Shown here piece by piece: positions 15,622 to 22,036 of a stretch of 38,806 nucleotides of DNA. Both the position numbers and the translations under genes were made by a program. The notes beneath the pieces were generated by a model. That model ran no database searches. It saw only the letters and a program-made list of their open reading frames with translations, and was not told the DNA's origin. The number at the start of each line of letters is the position of its first letter. Position 1 is the first letter of the stretch. The DNA comes from Nitrospinaceae bacterium (lineage in GTDB: Bacteria; Nitrospinota; Nitrospinia; Nitrospinales; VA-1), in NCBI GenBank assembly GCA_029261595.1, contig JAJDAZ010000019.1, positions 1 to 38,806 on the forward strand, read 5' to 3'.

Positions 15622-15777
15622 ATGCGCCGTGAAAGAAAATTTTTATCCCAACTTTTAATTGAATTAGCCTATTGGGTAATGCCGGAAGGTGAATCGAAAA
15701 GGCACTTGTCCAGGGGGTTACTTGTCTGGACTTCATATGAGGTTGATTTAATCAGAAAGAAAAAGGTTCGAGGGTAG
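15622..15777 (+). CDS. Small basic hypothetical protein (51 aa)
   Basis: Begins three bases after the preceding stop with a GGGGGTG ribosome-binding site. Basic at both ends (RRERKF, IRKKKVRG). Its place between int and attP would suit an excisionase or directionality factor, but no winged-helix pattern is evident, so that remains a guess. Confidence 0.45.
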   Translation: MRRERKFLSQLLIELAYWVMPEGESKRHLSRGLLVWTSYEVDLIRKKKVRG

Positions 15778-15785
15778 CGCGAACT

Positions 15786-15807
15786 ACCCTCTAAAAACCC
15801 TCTAAAA
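15786..15807 (+). repeat. Tandem 11-bp repeats, left arm of attP
   Basis: ACCCTCTAAAA occurs twice head to tail at 15786-15796 and 15797-15807. The same motif recurs as a pair on the other side of the attachment core at 16015-16036, with the same 11-base period. This is the arrangement of arm-type integrase binding sites. Confidence 0.75.
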
Positions 15808-15850
15808 ATTTTCCCACAGAAAGGAGGATAGTCCTTTACAGGTAGGAAAA

Positions 15851-15898
15851 TGGCGGGGTCGACGAGACTCGAACTCGCGACCTCCGGCGTGACAGGCG
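15851..15898 (-). other. attP: attP core: 3' half of a tRNA-Asp(GUC) gene
   Basis: Read on the minus strand, GCCTGTCACGCCGG gives the anticodon loop CTGTCAC with GTC, then the T-arm GCGAG-TTCGAGT-CTCGT, the acceptor strand CGACCCCG and CCA. The 5' half of the tRNA is absent and one anticodon-stem pair is broken, so this is not a functional tRNA gene. It is the classic form of an attP core that restores the 3' end of a host tRNA-Asp after integration. It lies about 350 bases downstream of the integrase gene and is flanked by arm repeats. Confidence 0.88.
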
Positions 15899-16014
15899 GG
15901 AGGAATAGCCAATAATAACCGGCTTGATTCGCCCCCGTGTTCTGCATAACACGTTTAAAACTCGCCAGTTACAATCCTACCTCGATTTAAATCCACACTC
16001 AAAATTTAAGCAAA

Positions 16015-16036
16015 ACCCTCTAAGAATCCTCTAATT
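16015..16036 (+). repeat. Tandem 11-bp repeats, right arm of attP
   Basis: ACCCTCTAAGA (16015-16025) and ATCCTCTAATT (16026-16036) repeat the CCTCTAA core of the left-arm pair, in the same orientation and with the same 11-base period. Together with the left pair they frame the tRNA-Asp core. Confidence 0.7.
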
Positions 16037-16056
16037 GAACGAGGAGTGGAAAAACC

Positions 16057-16296
16057 ATGAAAAATAAGCTTACGGATTTAAACAATCACCTTTTTGCTCA
16101 AATTGAAAGGTTAAGTGATGAGGACCTGAGTGATGTGAATTTGGAGAAAGAAATCAAACGTGCGGATGCGGTCGTGAAGGTTGCGGACAAGATTATTTGT
16201 AGTGCGGACACGGCTTTACGGGCGGCGAAAATTATCGCGGAGTATGGGGGCACTGTGCCGGCCATGCCAATGCTCGACATGGGGTCAAAGGAATGA
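16057..16296 (+). CDS. Small phage protein of unknown function (79 aa)
   Basis: ATG after GAGGAGTGG. Helical throughout: DLNNHLFAQIERLSDEDLSD, then a heptad-rich middle (EIKRADAVVKVADKI). Similar small helical proteins are common in phages next to HNH genes. The stop overlaps the next ATG (ATGA). Confidence 0.6.
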   Translation: MKNKLTDLNNHLFAQIERLSDEDLSDVNLEKEIKRADAVVKVADKIICSADTALRAAKIIAEYGGTVPAMPMLDMGSKE

Positions 16297-16916
16297 AAGG
16301 GAAACCCATTGTATACAGCAAAGAGGAGCTTGTTTTTTTAAAAGATTTTTGCAAGTTACCCAGAAAAGAACTGACTGAAAAATTCAACGCAAAATTTAAG
16401 CGCGACTGCAAGGCTTCTGTCATAAAAGCACTCTGCGAAAGAAAGGGTTGGCTGACAGGGCGCGATGGAAAATTTTCTAAAGGCCACAAATCCTGGAATA
16501 AAGGGAAAACAGGGTATATGGGGGCTAATAATACTTCTTTCAGGCCTGGCGACACCCCAAAAAATACAAAGCCTTTATGGACAGAGAGAGTTAATAAAGA
16601 TGGTTATGTTGAAATTAAAGTTCAGGAAACCAACCCCCATACGGGATGTTCAACTCGATATGTTCTTAAGCATCTCTGGCTTTGGCGGCAAAAATATGGA
16701 GAAATCCCGAAAGGAAAATTCTTGAAATTTAAGGACGGGAACAGGAAAAATCACGACCTTAAGAATTTGCTACTTGTAGACAGGGCTTTATTGCCTGCTT
16801 TAAACAAGAGGGGCTATGACCATGCATCGGATGATTGCAAGCCGTTAATACTCAATGTCTGCAGGTTACAACAAATCATCTGTAAGCATGGAACAACGAG
16901 AAAGCCCCGCCTCTAA
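16293..16916 (+). CDS. HNH endonuclease family protein
   Basis: 207 residues. Residues 100-170 carry the HNH-type signature of phage homing-like nucleases: DGYVEIKV, YVLKHLWLWRQKYGEIPKG, then FKDGNRKNHDLKNLLLVDR with the D-G-N...N-L core. The N-terminal 60 residues resemble a small HTH (KLPRKELTEKF). It could be a free-standing homing nuclease or a host-targeting enzyme. It lies immediately before the duplicated cassette region. Confidence 0.75.
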   Translation: MKGKPIVYSKEELVFLKDFCKLPRKELTEKFNAKFKRDCKASVIKALCERKGWLTGRDGKFSKGHKSWNKGKTGYMGANNTSFRPGDTPKNTKPLWTERVNKDGYVEIKVQETNPHTGCSTRYVLKHLWLWRQKYGEIPKGKFLKFKDGNRKNHDLKNLLLVDRALLPALNKRGYDHASDDCKPLILNVCRLQQIICKHGTTRKPRL

Positions 16917-16958
16917 AATATGGACGATAACGCAAAAACTAAAATTTATGGAAAAATT

Positions 16959-17209
16959 GGAGATTTATAAAAACGGAAACGGATCTGGAAGTTGAAAAAT
17001 ACAAGGCAGAATTCCAGCGGGAACGGTCGCGGCGGGAACTGGCGGAAAGAAATCTCCAGGAAGTTCAAATCAACCTAGATTTATCCAACCGTCAATTAGC
17101 AATGTACAGGGAAAAGAATATCGCCCTGGAAGAATGCTGGAATTTTAAAACCAATAACTGTGGAGGATTTTATGCAAGCTCAAAAAGAACAACTCGATTC
17201 AACATCTAA
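16959..17209 (+). pseudogene. Inactivated copy of the coiled-coil gene at 18965 (start codon lost)
   Basis: 16959-17106 matches 18957-19104 almost base for base, 1998 bases apart, including the GGAGATTTAT ribosome-binding region. The start codon ATG has become ATA at 16967-16969, so the frame above it reads into a stop. After base 17106 the copies diverge: here the frame runs on through an unrelated tail to a stop at 17207-17209. A short unrelated ORF precedes it. The near identity indicates a recent duplication or gene conversion. Confidence 0.7.
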
Positions 17210-17351
17210 ATTCATGAAAGAAGGTTTTGGAATTGATGTTTTAACGAAAGACCTTGAAGAATTAGCCCCACGTCTAAATAGGACTAATTCTCTAAAAAAA
17301 AATTCCAAGCGGAAAAAGCATAAGAAAAAAAGAACGAAGGCCAGGAGGTAG
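17172..17351 (+). CDS. Small protein with highly basic C-terminus (59 aa)
   Basis: The ATG at 17172 follows TGGAGGATTTT; the open frame begins at 17160. The first 40 residues are helical (DSTSKFMKEGFGIDVLTKDL), and the last 20 are almost all Lys and Arg. Likely binds nucleic acid; family unknown. Confidence 0.55.
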   Translation: MQAQKEQLDSTSKFMKEGFGIDVLTKDLEELAPRLNRTNSLKKNSKRKKHKKKRTKARR

Positions 17352-17353
17352 AT

Positions 17354-17617
17354 ATGTCAGAAGAAACTGAAGAAATTGTAGATGGCGAGTTGGATGAGCC
17401 CACCAGGAACGTTATGAAGGGAACAGCAATGGTCCTGGATGATATTTTTAATGGAGTGGACTGTCCACATGAAGATAAAAAATATGGGTTTTTGGTGATG
17501 GTATTCCCGTTCTCGGATGAAAACCGGCGTGGAAATTATGTTTCCAACTGTAAGCGAAAAGACATTATCACAACCATGAGAGAGTTTATTGCTAGGAGCC
17601 CGATTGATACCAAATAA
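17354..17617 (+). CDS. Hypothetical phage protein (87 aa), duplicated locally
   Basis: Two bases after the previous stop. The centre reads GTAMVLDDIFNGVDCPHEDK then YGFLVMVFPFSD, a globular alpha/beta pattern. A decayed copy of this central segment lies at 18259-18345. Family unknown. Confidence 0.6.
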   Translation: MSEETEEIVDGELDEPTRNVMKGTAMVLDDIFNGVDCPHEDKKYGFLVMVFPFSDENRRGNYVSNCKRKDIITTMREFIARSPIDTK

Positions 17618-17653
17618 CCCACCCCAACGCCCGTAACGGCGGAAAGGATAGAG

Positions 17654-18262
17654 ATGAAAACTACAGCAGAAATTAGAGAGTGGCTCAAAAACAATCCGGG
17701 TGAAAGGCCGAACCTAACCGGTGCGAACCTCAGCGGGGCGGACCTCAGCGGGGCGGACCTGATCAGTGCGAACCTCAGCGGGTCAAACCTGATCGGGGCG
17801 GACCTCAGCGGGGCGGACCTGATCGGGGCGGACCTCAGCGGGTCAAACCTCAGCAAGGCGAACCTGATCGGGGCGGACCTCAGATGGTCAAACCTCAGCA
17901 AGGCGAACCTGATCGGGGCGAAACTGCCAGAAGTCATTAAAGTTGAAAAGCTCTTTACCAAAATTCTTTCTGCTATCGAATCTGGCGGTGTGCTGGAAAT
18001 GGGCGGTTGGCATAAATGCGAAACGACACATTGCATCGCCGGGTGGGTTGTCACTATTGCAGGTCTGTATGACAGCGAAAAAGAAGATTCTATGGGGACG
18101 TCATATCTAGCCGCTTTAATCATCCACAAATCCTGTTCTTACCTCGAAGGCAAAGTCCCGAATTTTTACAGCACGAATAAAGACGGTATGGCGTTCATCA
18201 AAGAGTGTGCGGAGAAGGAAAAGGGGATGGTGAATTGGATGAGCCGCCCAGGAACTTTATGA
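17654..18262 (+). CDS. Pentapeptide-repeat protein with conserved Cys/His C-terminal domain
   Basis: 202 residues with a GGAAAGGATAGAG leader. Residues 20-95 are about fifteen A(N/D)L(S/I)(G/K)-type pentapeptides, which fold as a right-handed quadrilateral beta helix. The C-terminal 100 residues begin LFTKILSAIESGG and contain GGWHKCETTHCIAGW, a Cys/His phrase seen in other phage pentapeptide proteins. Some pentapeptide proteins mimic DNA and protect gyrase, but these short ones have no known role. The DNA of the repeat is made of near-identical 15-base units, so it is prone to slippage. Confidence 0.75.
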   Translation: MKTTAEIREWLKNNPGERPNLTGANLSGADLSGADLISANLSGSNLIGADLSGADLIGADLSGSNLSKANLIGADLRWSNLSKANLIGAKLPEVIKVEKLFTKILSAIESGGVLEMGGWHKCETTHCIAGWVVTIAGLYDSEKEDSMGTSYLAALIIHKSCSYLEGKVPNFYSTNKDGMAFIKECAEKEKGMVNWMSRPGTL

Positions 18263-18345
18263 ATGGTGTGGGAATGGCCTTGGATGATGTTTTTAACGGC
18301 CTGGGTTGACCTCATGAAGATAAAAAATAGGGGTTTTTTGTGATG
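18259..18345 (+). pseudogene. Decayed partial copy of the 17354 gene
   Basis: The frame reads MALDDVFNGLG, stop, PHEDKK, stop, GFFVM, parallel to MVLDDIFNGVDCPHEDKK then YGFLVM in the intact gene. Two stop codons and a missing 5' end make it non-functional. Its start overlaps the pentapeptide stop as ATGA. Confidence 0.65.
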
Positions 18346-18531
18346 AATAATGAAAATGAAATATGTATTGAATGCGATGCGATAACAGGGAATTGGGGGC
18401 GTGACGAAGATTCTTTGTATTATCAATTTGCTGATCGGGAAGAAGGACCATATTGCCGAAAATGCTACGATTTTATATGGAATCAAAGGGCTCAGGAAGC
18501 TAAAGAAGCTAACGAGCCTGGAGAACTTTGA
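18343..18531 (+). CDS. Small four-cysteine (zinc-ribbon-like) protein (62 aa)
   Basis: ATG at 18343 (a GTG at 18340 is also possible). Cysteines occur as CIEC (residues 8-11) and CRKC (38-41), separated by an acidic middle, which suits a treble-clef or zinc-ribbon fold. Family unknown. Confidence 0.55.
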   Translation: MNNENEICIECDAITGNWGRDEDSLYYQFADREEGPYCRKCYDFIWNQRAQEAKEANEPGEL

Positions 18532-18586
18532 GTCCAGGCCGCCCACCAATTTAACGACCGTCAGCGGACGGAAAGGAGAGAGATAA

Positions 18587-18922
18587 ATGAAAATCGAAAA
18601 AATTACTGTTCACGCCGGAAGGACATTTAATCATCCTTATGAACAATTTTCTAATTTAAGGCCCGGTTTGTCTATCGAGGCTTTTTTGCAGACTGATGAT
18701 GATCCTGAGGAATCCATTAAGGAATTGCAGGCCAAGGCAGAAAAAATGATCGAGGATCACAAGACCCACATGCTCAGAAGCCTAACAACTCTATATGAAC
18801 TTAATGAGGCCCAACGGACAATCACAAACCTTGAGCGTCAAATCAAGGATTCTCAGGAAACGCTAGATCGCGCCAGGGAAAAGGTGAGTGAATTCGACCC
18901 AGGGCAGAACTTTTTAGCTTAA
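18587..18922 (+). CDS. Coiled-coil phage protein (111 aa)
   Basis: GGAAAGGAGAG ribosome-binding site. Residues 1-40 are conserved-looking (KIEKITVHAGRTFNHPYEQF, LRPGLSIEA), followed by a long heptad-patterned helix (residues 45-105). I recognise the N-terminal phrase as a recurrent early phage protein of unknown role. The gene directly precedes the duplicated coiled-coil cassette. Confidence 0.6.
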   Translation: MKIEKITVHAGRTFNHPYEQFSNLRPGLSIEAFLQTDDDPEESIKELQAKAEKMIEDHKTHMLRSLTTLYELNEAQRTITNLERQIKDSQETLDRAREKVSEFDPGQNFLA

Positions 18923-18964
18923 CCCCCAGCGGGGCAAACTTTAAGGATGGATGATCGGAGATTT

Positions 18965-19198
18965 ATGAAAACGGAAACGGATCTGGAAGTTGAAAAATAC
19001 AAGGCAGAATTCCAGCGGGAACGGTCGCGGCGGGAACTGGCGGAAAGAAATCTCCAGGAAGTTCAAATCAACCTAGATTTATCCAACCGTCAATTAGCAA
19101 TGTATCGCGAAAAAAATATCGCCTTGAAAGAAGAGTTGGAAATATTTTCTGAATTGGATGATTTGGCCAAGGTGGAAGCGGAGGAAATCGGGGGCTGA
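18965..19198 (+). CDS. Coiled-coil protein, cassette copy 2 (77 aa)
   Basis: An earlier in-frame ATG exists at 18947, but the element GGAG-ATTT(T)-ATG is shared by all three copies (16959, 18957, 19790), which fixes the start at 18965. Almost entirely helical with heptads (EVEKYKAEFQRERSRRELAE). It overlaps the following 60-residue gene by one base. The N-terminal 47 codons are near-identical in DNA to the pseudogene at 16959. Confidence 0.6.
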   Translation: MKTETDLEVEKYKAEFQRERSRRELAERNLQEVQINLDLSNRQLAMYREKNIALKEELEIFSELDDLAKVEAEEIGG

Positions 19199-19380
19199 TG
19201 AATATCGATCTTTATACCCGGGCGGGGGAGCATGTGGCGACGGTTTATGTTCCTCCGTTCCAGGTCATGCTGGAAATTATTTGTTGGGGCGCCCGGTATT
19301 TTTTGAATCAGGAGGGGATGTGGAAAGAGGTCTCATGTACTTATGCGGCGGCGAATGACAATGATATTGATCAAGGGTGA
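19198..19380 (+). CDS. Small conserved phage protein, cassette copy 2 (60 aa)
   Basis: TGATG overlap with the coiled-coil gene. MNIDLYTRAGEHVATVYVPP then ICWGARYF and EVSCTYAAAND: a compact beta-rich protein. The first 60 bases are identical to the copy at 20044. Function unknown, but always paired here with a coiled-coil partner. Confidence 0.6.
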   Translation: MNIDLYTRAGEHVATVYVPPFQVMLEIICWGARYFLNQEGMWKEVSCTYAAANDNDIDQG

Positions 19381-19485
19381 AGGGGGATTTATAAAACAAT
19401 AACTAATTCGCCTTCCCCGGCAGGCGAATAAAGAAAGGTGGTTTCTAGGGCCATCAGCCGGGGACCAATTATGGACGTGCTGTGC

Positions 19486-19780
19486 GGTGGGAACGTGCTG
19501 ACACCTCAAGATCCCGGTGACGCGGTGATTCGGCCTGAAAAAGAATAACGCTCTAGTGAGGGTCGGGCCTTTTGGGAAAGCCAACATCAAAAAGCGGCGA
19601 ACCGATAGGCCCGGCCTACAAATTCAAGGGACGTGCGGTTGCTTCGGCAATTGGGTGGGGCGATACCTCGGGTCGGTCTGGGACAATCTAAGGGAGCGTG
19701 TTCCCGCGTAGCGTGAGGCGCAAAAGGCGGACAATCCCGTCAGGATTCCGGGGTGAGGGAACCCCGGGCACGTTCCTACC
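19486..19780 (+). ncRNA. Candidate structured RNA (about 295 nt) between cassette copies
   Basis: The whole 19381-19798 gap is non-coding. GGTGGGAACGTGC (19486-19498) pairs with GCACGTTCCTACC (19768-19780) over 13 bases with one G-U, closing a 295-base domain. Inside are a 10-bp helix (GGTCGGGCCT 19561-19570 with AGGCCCGGCC 19607-19616), a UUCG tetraloop hairpin (19639-19650), a 7-bp hairpin CCGGGGT/ACCCCGG (19748-19767) stacked next to the closing helix, and several smaller ones. A further hairpin, TTCGCCT/AGGCGAA, lies upstream near 19409-19430. No intrinsic terminator or clear promoter is seen, and it matches no RNA family I can recognise. Strand assumed from the flanking genes. Confidence 0.6.
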
Positions 19781-19798
19781 TAAACTTTGGGAGATTTT

Positions 19799-20047
19799 AT
19801 GGATCTTGATTTTCAGATGGAAGCGGAAAAATACAAAATGGAATTCCAGCGGGAGCGTGGTCGTCGGCAAAGGGCGGAAGCCAACTCCCAGGATTTGGAA
19901 ATCCAGTTGGCCATTGCAAACCGACAGATTGCTACCTTGAGGCAACTTAAAAAGGACGCAAAGGACGCCGATGAAGAGCGAAAAATATACGAGGAATTGG
20001 ATCTTTTAGAGGGTGCGGTGCCTGGCCGTATTTATAAAGTTTCATGA
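19799..20047 (+). CDS. Coiled-coil protein, cassette copy 3 (82 aa)
   Basis: GGGAGATTTT precedes the ATG, as in the other copies. AEKYKMEFQRERGRRQRAEA and the following NRQIATLRQL mark it as a diverged paralogue of the 18965 product, with a different C-terminus. It overlaps the following 60-residue gene (ATGA). Confidence 0.6.
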   Translation: MDLDFQMEAEKYKMEFQRERGRRQRAEANSQDLEIQLAIANRQIATLRQLKKDAKDADEERKIYEELDLLEGAVPGRIYKVS

Positions 20048-20226
20048 ATATCGATCTTTATACCCGGGCGGGGGAGCATGTGGCGACGGTTTATGTTCCT
20101 CCGTTCAAGGTCATGCCGGAAATCATTTGTTGGGGGAGCCGGTTTTTTACGAGCCAGGGGGCTTTATGGAGAGAAGTCTCTTGTGTCTATGCCGCCGCCA
20201 ATGACAAAGACATCAATCAAGGATAA
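20044..20226 (+). CDS. Small conserved phage protein, cassette copy 3 (60 aa)
   Basis: Paralogue of the 19198 product: the same first 21 residues, then divergence (MPEIICWGSRFFTSQGALW). It ends directly before the replication initiator, whose ATG follows its stop at once, so the two are likely co-translated. Confidence 0.6.
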   Translation: MNIDLYTRAGEHVATVYVPPFKVMPEIICWGSRFFTSQGALWREVSCVYAAANDKDINQG

Positions 20227-21399
20227 ATGGCATTGAGGCCTGATTCAATGAATTCACAAGACTCTGACGATTTAAAAAAATGGTGGGCTCCTATTTGGAG
20301 TGGCCTGGTCATTGACCCGAAACACCAGGCGCGAATGGGCAGTGCTGTGTGGGTTTATCTGTATCTGCAATCGTATGCCGACCGGGACACCGGCAGGTTG
20401 TTCAGGAATTGTGAAACCATCGCCGATGAAATGGGCCGGTCGGTAAAAACGATCCGCCGACAGATTGAAAAACTGGAAAAGCTTGAATATATCGTTCTAA
20501 CCCGCAAGCAGTATGGTTTCTGGATTCAAATTACGAAGTGGAAGCCTATAAAAAAAATAAAAGGGCTGGCGGTTGTTCCAGATCCCAATGAAGGTGAAAT
20601 CCCCCCTCCCAGACTGGACACTTCTGTCCAGTCTGAAAGACCCAAAGGGGTGCAATTTATCCGGTGGGTACCGTCCCAGAGTGGACATTGTTGTCCCTCA
20701 GAGTGGACACTTTTGTCCCTCAGAGTGGACACTTCTGTCCAGTCTCTATATAGGAAGTATAAAGAAAGTAATAAAAAAAGAATAAATAAAGTAGTAGTAG
20801 AAAAACCAGTTAACTTTGAAAAGGAGATGGACTGGTTTTTTAAATTCGCGGCCTGGACGCATTCAAAAAACCGCCACTGCAATTTTTATTTTGATCCTTC
20901 GGATCGGGGGAAGGTCGGGGGGTTGCTGGAAAAACATCCACTCAAAACTCTGTGTGCTGCCTGGTGGTTGCTGTGCCGGTCGGACGAACCGTACATCCGC
21001 AATCGCTATCCGGATGCTTTGAATATCTCGATTTTTGCCGGGCAGTTGCGGAATTTTACGGGCCCGGCAGAAAAATTCCTGACCGCAAGCCGGGTTCGGC
21101 GCGGGGCGGCGGGCCAATCCCGTGATATTGCCCCTCCGGTTGACCCTGCCGAGGCTGGAAAGTGGGCTAGGTGCCTACGGGAAATTCAGGGCCGGATTCT
21201 TCCGGAGAATTATTCCACGGTCATTGAGCCCCTGGTTTTTGGCGGGGTTGAGCAGGGCAAGGGGGTGATCCTCTGTCCATCAAAGTTTTACCTGGATTGT
21301 GTGGTCGAAAACTATTTTGATTTGATTCAGGGGACGATGACGCAGGTATTTGGAGTTCCTATGGCACCGGAGCTTTTGCTTTTTGAAGATACGGGGTAA
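20227..21399 (+). CDS. Replication initiator with winged helix and DnaA-N-like C-terminal domain
   Basis: 390 residues. Residues 20-105 form a winged helix (NCETIADEMGRSVKTIRRQI, LEKLEYIVLTRK). Residues 110-195 are a disordered, repeat-encoded linker. Residues 205-285 look like a folded core, and 310-390 resemble the DnaA N-terminal domain (KWARCLREIQGRILPENYST, VILCPSKFYLDCVVENY), which in DnaA recruits helicase. The linker DNA holds four iterons, as lambda gene O holds its origin. No helicase loader or helicase gene is seen nearby, so host helicase recruitment through the C-terminal domain is likely. Confidence 0.75.
   Translation: MALRPDSMNSQDSDDLKKWWAPIWSGLVIDPKHQARMGSAVWVYLYLQSYADRDTGRLFRNCETIADEMGRSVKTIRRQIEKLEKLEYIVLTRKQYGFWIQITKWKPIKKIKGLAVVPDPNEGEIPPPRLDTSVQSERPKGVQFIRWVPSQSGHCCPSEWTLLSLRVDTSVQSLYRKYKESNKKRINKVVVEKPVNFEKEMDWFFKFAAWTHSKNRHCNFYFDPSDRGKVGGLLEKHPLKTLCAAWWLLCRSDEPYIRNRYPDALNISIFAGQLRNFTGPAEKFLTASRVRRGAAGQSRDIAPPVDPAEAGKWARCLREIQGRILPENYSTVIEPLVFGGVEQGKGVILCPSKFYLDCVVENYFDLIQGTMTQVFGVPMAPELLLFEDTG
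20611..20740 (+). repeat. ori: Iteron array: probable origin of replication inside the initiator gene
   Basis: Four copies of the motif GTGGACA-N4-TGTCC (GACTGGACA in the first): a perfect 10-base-arm palindrome AGACTGGACA/TGTCCAGTCT at 20611-20634, then units starting at 20677, 20699 and 20721 with a 22-base period (CAGAGTGGACA, four variable bases, then TGTCC). Because 22 is not a multiple of three, each repeat is read in a different frame, so DNA, not peptide, is conserved. An AT-rich stretch follows at 20745-20815, suitable for unwinding. Confidence 0.8.
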
Positions 21400-21447
21400 A
21401 TCGGCGATTAAAGTTTCAACCGAGTGACACGATCAAGGAAATGATCA

Positions 21448-21822
21448 ATGGTTCGTCTGACCGAGGGTGAAGTTAATAAAATTTTAGCGTCGCAAGGGAA
21501 ACAGCCCTTAGAGAAACCAAAGAAGCGATCAAAATACCGAAATGTTTGGGTTGTGGTCGATGGCATCAAGTTCCCATCGAGAAGGGAAGCAAACCGGTAT
21601 TGCGAATTAAAGCTACTCCGGGACGATGGCGCGGTAAAAAATTTTACACGGCAGGTGCCCTTTTATCTGCCTGGCGGAATTAAATATCTGCTGGATTTCA
21701 TGGTCTGGTGGGCGGACGGTCACATCGGTTACGAAGACACAAAAGGCATGCGCACCCAGGTTTATATCAACAAAAAAAAACAGGTTGAGGAACTTTATCC
21801 AATCAAAATAGAGGAACTTTGA
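21448..21822 (+). CDS. DUF1064 family protein (nuclease-like fold)
   Basis: 124 residues, AAGGAA ribosome-binding site. The family pattern is plain: KYRNVWVVVDGIKFPSRREA, YCELKLL, then IKYLLDFMVWW and IGYEDTKG followed by a Lys-rich end (YINKKKQVEELYP). DUF1064 has a PD-(D/E)XK-like fold (here D...E-D-x-K) and is common beside phage replication genes, where it may act as a structure-specific nuclease. It overlaps the next gene by four bases. Confidence 0.8.
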   Translation: MVRLTEGEVNKILASQGKQPLEKPKKRSKYRNVWVVVDGIKFPSRREANRYCELKLLRDDGAVKNFTRQVPFYLPGGIKYLLDFMVWWADGHIGYEDTKGMRTQVYINKKKQVEELYPIKIEEL

Positions 21823-22001
21823 GCGTGGAGAATAAAAGGGTCAGGGTTCATATATCGCTCGACCCTCATATCTTAAAGCAATTGGAAGAATATAAAAAAC
21901 GCCTGGTTGGTAATCCCACTTCGTCAGGAATTATTGAAACCGCCTTGGAAAATTTATTCGAATCTGAAGGCGTTGGCAAACCGGTAGAAAACTTTTCTTA
22001 A
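21819..22001 (+). CDS. Ribbon-helix-helix DNA-binding protein
   Basis: 60 residues from TTG at 21819 (or GTG at 21825, 58 residues). VRVHISLDPHILKQLEEYKK then SGIIETALENLF has the strand-helix-helix layout of CopG/Arc-type regulators. The end of the early operon and the palindromic pair just downstream (22019-22036) make it a candidate late-gene switch. Confidence 0.65.
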   Translation: MSVENKRVRVHISLDPHILKQLEEYKKRLVGNPTSSGIIETALENLFESEGVGKPVENFS

Positions 22002-22018
22002 AAAAACTTCCCTGAATC

Positions 22019-22036
22019 GTGGCCACCTGTGGCCAC
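22019..22036. promoter_or_regulatory. Paired palindromes before the lysis genes: probable operator / late promoter region
   Basis: GTGGCCAC-CT-GTGGCCAC: two identical 8-base palindromes 10 bases apart. A TATACT (22055-22060) lies 18 bases further on, without a recognisable -35, so the palindromes occupy the -35 position. This suits an activator- or repressor-controlled late promoter. A hairpin CACCAA/TTGGTG follows at 22073-22090. Confidence 0.5.

Noticed and set aside
15851..15910. A tRNA-Asp gene on the minus strand
   Set aside because: Only the anticodon-to-CCA half is present, the 5' acceptor strand and D-arm are missing and one anticodon-stem pair is broken; it is better explained as attP.
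17700..17935. Short regular DNA repeats that could suggest a CRISPR array
   Set aside because: The repeats are contiguous 15-base units without spacers and encode pentapeptides in frame; no cas genes are present.
19381..19798. Group II intron, retron or diversity-generating element in the structured gap
   Set aside because: No reverse transcriptase gene exists anywhere in the window and no domain V or template-repeat pair could be seen.
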